Positions 45,113 through 55,240 of a stretch of DNA of 64,000 nt are shown piece by piece (within the stretch, counting starts at the first letter, position 1; each line of letters starts with the position of its first letter). Location of the stretch: contig NC_068973.1 of NCBI RefSeq assembly GCF_016808095.1, positions 22,942,501 to 23,006,500 of the forward strand, given 5' to 3'. Source of the stretch: Vigna angularis (Eukaryota > Streptophyta > Magnoliopsida > Fabales > Fabaceae). Below the pieces are notes generated by a model that saw nothing but the letters and a program-made list of their open reading frames with translations, made no database searches and was not told where the DNA came from. A program made the translations under genes and the position numbers.

Positions 45113-46436
45113 TGTTAAAATAGAATGGCTTAATTTTCAACACCAAGAGGGGGGACTTTAAATCAAAGTAGATGAATTTAATAACTTTCTTGCAACACAA
45201 AGAAAAAGATTTTTAAGTACAGCGGAAATAAAGTTGATTAAACGCAGTACATAGTCGATTAAGTAAAAGTGTAGGGATAGAAAAATAAAACACTGCTTTT
45301 TATACTGGTTCGGCCAAGCCTACATCTAGTGTCCTTCCTTACCAGGAAGCAAATGCACTATAATGATCAAGGTTTTTACAACAAGGCTTTTATAGAGACC
45401 TCCACGTCAAAAATATAAAAGACCTCTCTAACCCTCTAATCAAAATATAGGCATACAACACACAAAGACCAGCAGCAAGATGTACCTGCTACTGCCATCT
45501 TCTACCCTTTGAGAAACCCCTCAAAGTCCAGAACGCAGCACGTCCTCTTCCTGTAGTCACAACAGGGCAACAACATCAATCTTCACAAGATTGAATTCCT
45601 GATCACCAAAATAGACAGCTTCAGTGCAGATTTGATCAGACAGTAAAAGCACACAATCTCGTCTCTTCAAGTTATCTCTAAAGATGAACACCACATTCTT
45701 CTTTAAGAGTTCTTGGAGCTTTTCCCAAATCTGTAAGACAACACTAATCTGAAAATTATCACACAATTCGTTAGATTCTCAAAACTTCTTACAGAATTCA
45801 AATTTGCGTCAATATATAGTTTTTCACTATTCTAATGCTCTTCAATCGACTTTGCCACTAATGAAGTCGAATACAATCATGACAATTATAACAGTTAGTA
45901 GCAGTCATAGCAATTAATTTATTACGCAATTAATGCAGTTGATTCACAATTAATGCTTTGTCAAACATATTTAAAAATTTCAAAACATAACAAAGTTAGT
46001 CAAATGGCTTGCGCACATAGTCGACTTTGTAACAGTTAAAAATAGTTTTGAAAAATTTTCCCTTTAAAAAATCTCACAACACACTTTGAAAAAGTTTGTG
46101 CAAAGCCACTAGTTTTAATCGACTTACTTCATAATGAAGTCGACTTAAAATTGTGGTTTTGCTACACAATTTAAGTTCAACTAAAGTGCATGTGAATTTT
46201 CGTTTCCAAAACAATTTTCATGCAATCACAGATTAAATCTCACATATATAACATTGTGAATTGCAATGATCAACACAACACAAACATGTTCTCATATAAT
46301 CATAATTATGAAAGTAATGAACATGTAACACATAAACACATGTGTTATTAATTATGTGTTGTCATCATGAAAAACCAAAAGCTTTGAGATTGTAGGTTCA
46401 ACGAAACCAGTGTTCCCCCTATCAAAAATCTCAACA
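45113..46436 (-). repeat. 5' LTR of Copia E2
   Basis: A 1,324-bp LTR, TGTTAAAATAG to TCTCAACA on the plus strand. Contains AGTCGACTT-type palindromic motifs, for example at about 46018-46026 and 46117-46146. The flank (AAAAA) does not match the AGAAG beside the left LTR end, so the two ends may come from different insertions joined by recombination. Confidence 0.85.
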
Positions 46437-46562
46437 AAAAAAAAAGAAAATAAGTGAGGTTGAGAGAAAAAAGAAAGAAAAGAAGAGGGGAGAGAAAAAA
46501 ATTGAAAAATGGGAAAACCCTAGGGAGAGTAGCAGAAAAGAAAAGGAGAAGCAATTAGGGTG
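46437..46562. other. Purine-rich segment between insertions
   Basis: 126 bp, mostly A and G on the plus strand. It could be the continuation of the Athila gag cut at 29970 (that gag has a similar purine-rich, Lys/Glu-coding stretch), but the match is too weak to assert. Confidence 0.35.
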
Positions 46563-46791
46563 TGATGAGTCAATATTTTCTTGACTTCACTTAGTTTATT
46601 GTACTAGAATTAATCAGGGAATTGTGCTTAAATGTCCGGTATTTTTCCGTTTTTGCTAATTGTGCTTAATTTGACAAGAAATTCTAATTTTAATTAATTT
46701 GAATTATCTGAGCTAATTATTTGCATTATTAATTGCAGGGAAAATTTTGGAATACAATTTGGGGCATTTGGAGGTTAAATGAGGTGTAGCT
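46563..46791 (+). repeat. Truncated copy of the Z-family LTR
   Basis: The first about 229 bp of the LTR family seen at 30346 and 32912 (starts TGATGAGTCAATATTTTCTT), cut off by the Athila-like LTR at 46792. Confidence 0.8.
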
Positions 46792-46926
46792 TGATGACAA
46801 ATTTATGAACACCGAAAAACGGCGCCAACAACTTGTTTAACCCTCGGCAAGTGTGACCGAATCGTATCAAGTAATAAACTCGGTAAGACCAAGTATCGTT
46901 CTCCCAAAGGACTCATGGCCTAGTTA

Positions 46927-48023
46927 TGTTAGCAAAATGATGAAGATGAAGTTTTGATGATATCTAAATCAAGTCAAGAACAATCAAGACTCATGAAGAA
47001 TGATTTTTGAAGACTTGTAACTTTTGTAATAACTGTATGAACATAGGAAATTAGTGGTTTTATGTATGCATTCAAAAGTGATGTAAAAATAAATCAAGAA
47101 CAAAAACTGTGTAGTGCTAATCGATTAACCAAGGTGTTTAATCGATTAGCGTTAATCGATTAGTAGGGGTGAATAATCGATTATTCCAGAGAGCAATGGA
47201 AAAGCACAACAACGCATGCTAATCGATTAACAAGGGCTGTTAATCGATTAGCGCTAATCGATTAGCATGGGCTGTTAATCGATTAGCAAAGTGTCCGTTT
47301 GAAAAACTAGCCGTTTTTAGAGCCGTTGGACTATCCGTTGGAGCGTTAATCGATTAACCACTTAAGATAATCGATTAACACAGTGAGAAAGGCTGAAAAC
47401 GAAAAATGGAAGAGCCTTTGGATGAGTCTATAAATAGACTCTCATTTCCTCTCAAGATTAACTTGAACAACTCTTCCCTTGTGCTCAAATACTCAGAAAC
47501 TCTTGAGAATTGTGTGCTCTTGCTCAACTAAGGAAACTCTGTCTATAGAGTTGGTGAAATACTGCTACGGTGATAGAGGAATAGCTGGTTCATCCTTGGT
47601 GTATCTAAGGAAGTGTTCGGAAGAGGAAGTCATCCTTCGTGAAGTATTCGGAGGAAGTGTCTCATCCTTTGTGAAGATTCAAAGGAGGTGTTGATTCATC
47701 TCTTGTGGCATCAAGAGAGGTGTTTTCTAAACTTTTACAAATTGTATCTGTGTGATTGTAGTTTGTAATTGTTTTGTGCTTAGTGAATTGTTTATCTTGT
47801 TTTGAGATAAGCGACTGGACGTAGGATTGGTAAGATCCGAACCAGGATAAAATCATCTGTGCAAATTTCTCTCTACCTTACTCTATTTTATTGTTATTAT
47901 TAATTGCTAAGTAAGTTTAATTGAGTAGAAATTTTTAAGGCACACGTTTTTAGTAAGAACCAATTCACCCCCCCTCTTGGTTTGTTATTCCACGCTAACC
48001 ATTCCGCTGCAGCTGCTGTGACA
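46927..48023 (+). mobile_element. Sirevirus-like Copia solo LTR
   Basis: A 1,097-bp LTR from TGTTAGCAAAATGATG to CTGCTGTGACA with perfect target duplication AGTTA (46922-46926 and 48024-48028). The 3' part has CAATTCACCCCCCCTCTTGG, shared with the E2 LTR end. It carries a cluster of TAATCGATTA palindromes. Confidence 0.9.
47118..47382. repeat. Cluster of ten AATCGATT palindromes
   Basis: Ten AATCGATT cores, most as TAATCGATTA, fall within about 265 bp of the solo LTR, some only 10-20 bp apart. The palindromes could pair with each other or serve as repeated binding sites; function unknown. Confidence 0.85.
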
Positions 48024-49329
48024 AGTTAGTTATATGATTTCTTGATTATTTAAGACTTGAGAACAAATTGTTATAAGTTTCAAATGCAAAAGAAAAAATG
48101 TAAACATGTATGCATGTGATGATCAATGGGAAAGAAGAACACAAACACTGAACGAATTATATGGATGAGTATGTTGTTGGGGTAATCAATTTTATCTAAT
48201 CCACTCTCATATATTTTAGGAATTCATCATTCTTTTCATCAATGTTAATGCCACTCTCTAAATTACCTTGCGAAGAAAGCCTATCCTTAATTACGAGTTC
48301 ATACAATTCCTAGCATCCCTAATAATTAATTCAGAAGCACAGAAGCTTAAAGGCAACCAACCCTCATATCCCTATGTCTAGGCAATATGCTATTGGGAGA
48401 ATTTCCCCGGATCTAGATTTTCCCGTATGTGTCCATATCGACAAAATCAATAATCATGACATCGAATGAGTTACACAATGCATGCTTTGAGCAAAGAGGA
48501 AAAACCCTAACTAATGATGAAAGAAAACATGTATCTCAAATAAGATGGTTAAACACAAATTCCATATATGAGAGTTTCACAAGATTACATTGATTCCCCA
48601 ACAACAAGAAGAGTTTAGTTCACCATATTCATGGTGAAACTAGATGAACAATAATGAAAGAATGGAAGAGATAGAAAAACCCTAGAAAGAGAAGAGGAGA
48701 GTCGTCACCATCTCCAATTCTACCCCCAAGGGGTGAAAAGTGTGTGTTTGCTTCGTCTCCAGCCAAAGATACAAACCCTAGGACGTCCTAAAGCTTATAT
48801 ACTATTCTAAAAATTACAGAAAATTAGGCCCAAGCCCATAAAAGTAATAGAAAACCGGTCCAAGCCCATTTAGAATGGCGCTCAGCGGTATTTTACCGTT
48901 GAGCGGTACTAGCGCATAATCCATTTTGCCCCCCAACTGCTGTTTTGCCCCTCAACGGTGATTTCGGCACCTGAAAACTGCCGCTCAACGCCAAATTACC
49001 GCTCAGTGCCAAATTACCGCTCAGCGCCACTCGGTCGCACTTTTTCTACATCCTGGTTGACTTTTCAACATTCTAGTTGACTGGTTGGCTTTTCTGGTTT
49101 CTAGTTGACTTTTCAACATTCCAATCATTCGGTACTTCAATTCTTCTTTCAAATCATTCAATTAGCCTACAAAATCAAGGGAATTTTGCACAAAACGATT
49201 AAATTCACCTTCAACTCTCTTATTCACAAAACTAAAGCAAAAATATGAGTTCAAGCTAGTTTCTAAGTCTTAAAGGTGCTTTTGGTATCAATTTTAAGCA
49301 TAAAAATAATAGTTTTTCAACCGTTATCA

Positions 49330-51285
49330 CAACCCCAAACTTAAAACTTTGCTTGTCCTCAAGCAAACAAGATGTAACTCAATCTTCCATCAATCCATAT
49401 AATGGTTCACCATATTCAAAACTCCCTTTTCAAGATAAGTAAGTACTCAATTAAGCTCATTGCAAAGATTTCAATCAAGACATGCACATGTTTTAGTGTT
49501 CACACAATCACATACTATCCAACAAATGCTACTTTTCATGAATGATCAATCAACTAAGCCAAGATGTTCTTATGTGTTCATGGAATCTTTCCTCACTAGA
49601 TAAAGTGTTTCACTCAAACACATAAGTGTATAAGAGGTAATCACTCATTCACTCTACTATCACAATGTCACATGAATTGATTTTGCCTTTCATTTAACCA
49701 TAATCAAATACATTCACAAGCATGCATCATCACAAGGACTTTTCAATGGCTTATAATGTGGCTGGGCTAACAAGAAAAATTGGTTTTTCTAGATCACAAA
49801 AATCCTTGAGTTAAGAGAATCATCTAACACAATCATTCTTACTTATTTCCAACTTTCCTTTGCATTGAGCTTTGCTTTTTCTTCTCTTTTCTTTTTCTTT
49901 TCACATACTTAGTTCTTAGCTCTTAGCTCAATGCTTTCAATTTCCCTTTCATAACTTCCCAACAACCCTAAACTTGAACATTTATCAATACCATCAGATA
50001 TTTTCTACTTAACTCAAGGTAAAGCTTTCACAAGGGGTTTTCAAATCATGTTCAAGGCTAAGGGTTCAAAAGATAGAACACATATTGCTCTCTTTTGTGG
50101 GCTAAAATCATTCATTTGGCTAATAAAAGGGTTACCAACAAATGGCCTTGGTCATATGATGCAAACAAACAATTGATTCAATCATAGAAAACCTGGGCAA
50201 AGTCATTCATGCTTTCAAAGTAATAACATTCAATCACAAAAACTCTAGAGCTCAAAACCTCACGTATAAGCTCATTCACATTCCACACACACATCCTGCT
50301 TAACATCATAATCACAATCACAACATCATGCATTTGTTCACAAAACTTGTGAATCACCTGTATAAGCATATAATGTGCACAATCTCAATATCAATCAATA
50401 TGAAAGTATCATCAAGCAATACTCATCATGCATAAGTCACAAGCAAACCATCATAACAGATAAAGTTCAAATTGAGTACATCAAACCCTATCCTAAAAAC
50501 AAAAATAAATGATAAAACAAATCCTGCTCTAGTGCTTTGAAAAACTCAGCCCAACAATGATGCTCTCTCCCAACCCCAAACTTAGATGGAAAACTAGTGA
50601 GAAAGTGAGTAGAAGAGAGATTTTCTAAAGAGGAATGAAGGGAAAATTGTAGAGAACTCTTAGAAAAGTGTTTAGGAGTGTGTGGGAAGAAGAAAATATG
50701 AAAATAGAGACCAAATCGCGGCTTAGGGTATAAAAATACCCTAATGGGCTTGGGTTCCGCTAAGGGCAACCCAAAAAGCCAATTCTACGATACTACCGCT
50801 CAGCAAAATTTTGTCGTTGAGCGGCACTTACGTGTTTTGCTTTTCTTCTTCCTAGCTTACCCTAGGTGCCTTCTACTCATGCCCCTCACTTGCTCCCTGC
50901 AATTAAGTTCTCAGATCACTCATACATTCAATCCCTATCATACAACTAAAGCAAAACAAACAACAAAGATACAATCAATCAACTGGGTTGCCTCCCAGGT
51001 AGCTCTTGTTTAACGTCATGAGCCTGACCCAAAATCCTCCATCACCCTTCAGTAGATGCAAATCTTTCTTACCAACACCCATCAGTAGGTGTATACAAAC
51101 ATAGTATCCTTCAGTAGATACTCTTCTGCCTAACATCCATTAGTAGATGTAAACCCTGTAACAAACTTATAACAAAAACAAAAATACCCAAAAGTTCAAA
51201 ATTCCATCACCAAACCAAAAATTAAAAGTTCTAAAATCACTGGGTTGCCTCCCAGCAAGCGCTCTTTTAACGTCACTAGGTTGAC
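49330..51285 (-). mobile_element. Internal region of pol-less Athila-like element A (no ORF2)
   Basis: Read leftward it matches the 3' half of the young element at 53546-62671: the stem-loop array (50983-51255), the 5'-leader-like stretch near 50490-50770, then directly the region after ORF2 (equivalent to about 60190 onward). ORF2 is absent, with the junction near 50478-50500. A 63-codon frame at 50178-50369 is shared with 60321-60512. Gag is missing: just past the point equivalent to the gag stop, a second LTR begins at 51286. Confidence 0.75.
50983..51255 (-). ncRNA. Stem-loop array, copy in element A
   Basis: Two CTGGGAGGCAACCCAG hairpins (50983-50998 and 51240-51255, minus strand) flank four smaller stem-loops (51042-51151). 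Minus-strand stems: ACATC with GATGT, AGTATC with GATACT, ACACC with GGTGT, GCATC with a weaker GGTGAT partner. Loops are TACTRAWG. Same design as 57720-58004. Confidence 0.75.
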
Positions 51286-52510
51286 CCAATAAACAAGTAT
51301 CGTTCTCCCAAAGGACTCACGACCTAGTTAGTTATATGATTTGTTGATTATTTAAGACTTGTGAACAATTGATTGTAGGTTTTAAATGCAAAAGACAATA
51401 ATTAAACATGTATGCATGAAATTGATCAATGGAAAAGAGGAAATGAAACACTTTAATGAATTAGATGGATGAGTATGTTGTTGGGGTAATCAATTTTATC
51501 TTATCCACTCTCATATACTTTAGGAATTCATCATTCTTTTCATCAATGTTAATGCCACTCTCTGAATCACCTTGCAAGAAGGCCTATCCTTAATTACGAG
51601 TTCATACAATTCCTAGCATCCCTAATAATTAATTCTGAAGTGCAGAAGCTTAACGACAACCAACCCTCATATTCCTATGTCTAGGCAATATGCTATTGGG
51701 AGAAATTCCCCGGATCTAGATTTCCCCGTACGTTCCCATATCGACAAAATCAATAATCATGGCATTGAATGAGTTAAACAATGCAAGCTTTAAGCAAGGA
51801 TGAAAAACCCTAACTAATGATGAAAGAAAACATGTATCTTAAAATAAGATGTTAAAACACAAATTCCATATATGAGAGTTTCACAAGACTACATTGATTC
51901 CCCAACAACAATACAAGGTTTAGTTCACCATATTCATGGTGAAACTAGATGAACAATAATGAAATAGTGAAAGATAGAAAAACCCTAGAAAGAGAAGAGG
52001 AGAGCCAAAGACTACATCTCCCAATCTACCCCCAAGGGGTGAAAAGTGTGTTTTTGCTTTCTCCCAGCCAAAGATACAAACCCTAGGAAGACCTAAAGCT
52101 TATATATTATTCGTAATATTACAAAAAAGTGGGCCTAAGCCCAAAAGACCACCGCTCAACGGTACTAGCGCAAACTCAATTTTCCCCTCAACTGCATTTT
52201 CACCCCTCAGCGGAGCCAACGGGTGTTCTTGAGTGCCGCTCAGCGGTAAACTGCCGCTGAGCGGTACTTGCGACTTCTCCTTTTGCACTTTTTGAGTTCT
52301 TTTCTGATTCCATCTCTATCCTTCTTCACTTCTTTCACCAAATTCACCTTAAAACCTGCATAAAACACTGAAATCAAGCATAAACCTGTCCAGCTCTCTT
52401 ATTTCCAAAAATATGAACAAAATCATGATTCCAAGCTAGTTTCTAAGTGTTAAAGGTTGCTTTTAGTATCAATTTTAAGCATGAAAATAATAGTTTTTCA
52501 ACTGTTATCA
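51286..52510 (-). repeat. Athila-like LTR (element B), truncated at its left end
   Basis: Ends ACTGTTATCA at 52510, followed by CAACCCCAAACTTAG (polypurine tract, minus strand). The left about 100 bp, including TGATGGACAAAT, is missing; LTR sequence starts at AAGTATCGTTCTCCC and is joined to element A. Confidence 0.8.
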
Positions 52511-53545
52511 CAACCCCAAACTTAGAACTTTGTTTGTCCTCAAGCAAACAAGATGTGACTCAATCTTCTACCAATCAATACAATGGTTTACTCCATTCAA
52601 AAATCCTCTTTGCAAGATAAGTAAAATTTTCAATTAAGCGCATGACAAAGACTTCAATCAAGACATACACATGCTTTAGTGTTCACAAAGTCACTTAATA
52701 TCCAACAAATGCTATTTTGCATGAATGATCAATCAACTAAGCATGGATGTTCATGTGCTCATGGAATATTTCCTCACTAAGTAAAGTGTTTCACTCAAAC
52801 ACATAAGTGTATAAGAGGTAATCACTCATTCGCTCTACTATCACAATGTCACATGAATTGACTTTGCCTTTCATTTAACCACAATCAAATAAAATCACAA
52901 GCATGCATCCTCACAAGGACTTTTCAATGGCTTATAATGTGGCTGGGCTAACAAGAAAATTGGTTTTTCTAGATCACAAAACCCTTGAGTTAAGAGAATC
53001 ATACAAACACAATCATTCTTACTTTTCCCCAACTTTCTTTTGCATTGAGCTTTGCTTTTTCTTTTCTTTTCTTTCTCTTTTTCTTTCTCTTTTCACATAC
53101 TTAATTCTTAGCTCTTAGCTCAATGCTTTCAATTTCCCTTTCTATTTTCCAACAACCCAAAACTTGAACATTTGTCAATACCACAAAATATTTTCTACTT
53201 AACTCAAGGTAAAGCTTTTCAACAAGGGTTTTCAAATCATGTTCAAGGCTAGGGGTTCAAAGGATAGAACACATAGTGTTCTCTTTTAGTGGCTCATTTC
53301 ATGAAATTGGCTAATACAAGGGTTACCAATAAATGGCCTTGATCATATGATGCAAACAAGCTAGTAATTCAATCATAGAAAACCTGGGCAAAGTCATTCA
53401 TGCTTTCAAAGTAATAGCACCTAATCACAAAAATCTGGAGCTCAAAACCTCACATATAAGCTCATTCACATTCCACATGTACACATCCTGCTTAGTATCA
53501 TAATCACAATCATAACATCATGCATTTGTTCACAAAGCATGTGAA
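52511..53545 (-). mobile_element. Internal region of Athila-like element B, left part
   Basis: Equivalent to 60330-61368 of the young element, reversed. It is interrupted at 53546 by that element (target duplication GTGAA) and resumes at 62677. The short frame shared by A and the young element is broken here by a small insertion. No pol domain. Confidence 0.75.
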
Positions 53546-54865
53546 TGATAACAGTTGAAAAACTGTTATTTTCATGCTTAAAATTGATATTAAAATCAAC
53601 CTTTAGACTTAGAAACTAGCTTGAAATCAATGCTTTTATCTATATTTTCAGAAATAAGAGAGCTGGACAGGTTTATGCTTGATTTGAGTGTTTTTGTGCA
53701 GGTTTTGAGGTGAATTTAGTGAAAGAAGTAAAGAAGGAGAGAAGTGGAATCATAAAAGGAAGCAAAGAGTGCAAAAAGAGAAGTCGAAGGCACCGCTCAG
53801 CGGCATTTTACCGCTGAGCGGCACTCAAGAGGTTGCGGGAGTCACGCTGAGGGGCAAAATGGCCGCTGAGGGGAAGAAACGTGACGCGCACTCACCGCTG
53901 AGCGGTATTTACCGCTGAGCGGCACTTTTTGGGCTTGGGCTTTTGTAATCTTTTGTAACTCTAGAATAGTATATAAGGACTTGCACGTCCTAGGGTTAGG
54001 TATCTTTGGCAGAACGTAGGCAAACACTCTCTCTTCCACCCCTTTGAAGGAGGATCTTGGATGCTCAGGCTACCTCTTCACCTTTATTGGGTTTATTCTT
54101 TCATTCTTTCATTATTGTTCATCTAGGTTCACCATGAATATGGTGAACTAAACCTTGTATGTTTGTTGGGGAATCAATGTAATCTCTTGAAGCTCTCATA
54201 TATGGAATTTATGCTTGCATCTTAATCTAAGACTTATGCTTTCTTTCATCATTAGTTAGGGTTTTTCCTCTTTGCTCAATGCGTGCATTGTTTAACTCAT
54301 TCTATTGCATGATTATTGGTTTTGTCGATACGGACACGTACGGGGAAGTCTAGATCCGGGGAATTTCTCCCAATATTATACTGACAATATTATATTGGTT
54401 GTCGTTAAGCTCCTGCGCTCATGAACTAATCATTAGGAATGCTAGGAATTGTATGAACTATTTGATTAGGGAGAAGCCATCTAGAATGGTACTTTAGAGA
54501 GTGGCATTAACAATGATGATTTGAATGTTGAATTCCTAAAATGTATGAGAGTGGATGAGATGAAATTGACCCCCAACAACATATTCATTCATATATTCCA
54601 TTGAAAGTGTTTATCTTTTGTCTTTGCCATTGATCAAACTTCATGCATACATGTTTAGTTTTTCGTCTTGCATAATATAATCCAATTATTTCGTTTGTAA
54701 GTCTTAGCTAATCAACAAACCACACAACTAAACTAGGCCGTGAGTCCTTTGGGAAGAACGATACTTGGTCTTACCAAGTTTATTACTTGAACGATTCGGT
54801 CATACTTGCCGATTGTGAAACAAGTTTGTGACATCATATTTTGGTGCTTACAAATTTGTCCATCA
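53546..54865 (+). repeat. 5' LTR of the young Athila-like element
   Basis: A 1,320-bp LTR, TGATAACAGTTG to TTTGTCCATCA. It has CCGCTSAGCGG palindromes at 53793-53803, 53811-53821 and about 53890-53925. Ends with GACATCATATTTTGGTGC and then TTGTCCATCA. Confidence 0.95.
53970..53976 (+). promoter_or_regulatory. TATA box in the 5' LTR
   Basis: TATATAA in AATAGTATATAAGGAC. The same site recurs at 61776-61782 in the 3' LTR and at comparable positions in sister LTRs. It would drive the genomic transcript. Confidence 0.7.
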
Positions 54866-54871
54866 AGTTTT

Positions 54872-54889
54872 TGGCGCCGTTGCCGGGGA
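54872..54889 (+). other. tRNA-Asp primer-binding site
   Basis: TGGCGCCGTTGCCGGGGA, the site used by Athila/Tat-type Gypsy elements, six bases after the LTR. Confidence 0.92.
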
Positions 54890-54949
54890 CTCGTGGTTTA
54901 ACTGGTTAATTTGTGTGATTATTGATTATCTTTGACTTTTTGAATTTCT

Positions 54950-55145
54950 GTTTTTATTTTTTCTGTTTTTATTTTATTTTTCTGTTTATTTTATTTTATT
55001 TTATTTGATTAGGATAGATTAGATTTTATTTTATTTTATTTTATCTTTTTAGATTAGGTTAGATTTTATTTTATTTTATTTTATCTTTTAGATTAGGTTA
55101 GATTTTATTTTTAGATTAGGTTTTATTTTATTCTATCTTATTTGT
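54950..55145. repeat. ATTTT-rich tandem repeats in the leader
   Basis: Runs of TATTT alternate with copies of AGATTAGGTTAGATTTTATT, giving about three copies of a 35-50-bp unit. A reversed equivalent is recognisable at 20240-20340. Confidence 0.8.
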
Positions 55146-55240
55146 TTCTATCTTCTAAATCTTTTTATCTTCTGAATTTATATCTTCTTCTATATCTTTT
55201 TGTGTTAACAAATCTTTTCTAGGGTTTTGTTTTCTTGTGT

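Larger units (their letters stand above)
46792..49329 (-). repeat. Athila-like 3' LTR, split by a Sirevirus-like solo LTR
   Basis: The LTR starts TGATGACAAATTTATG and ends CCGTTATCA, followed by CAACCCCAAACTTA (polypurine tract on the minus strand), so this is the 3' LTR of a minus-strand element whose interior begins at 49330. Without the insertion it is about 1.44 kb. Contains palindrome-rich sequence (GCTCAGCGG and relatives) at 48875-49030. Confidence 0.85.
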
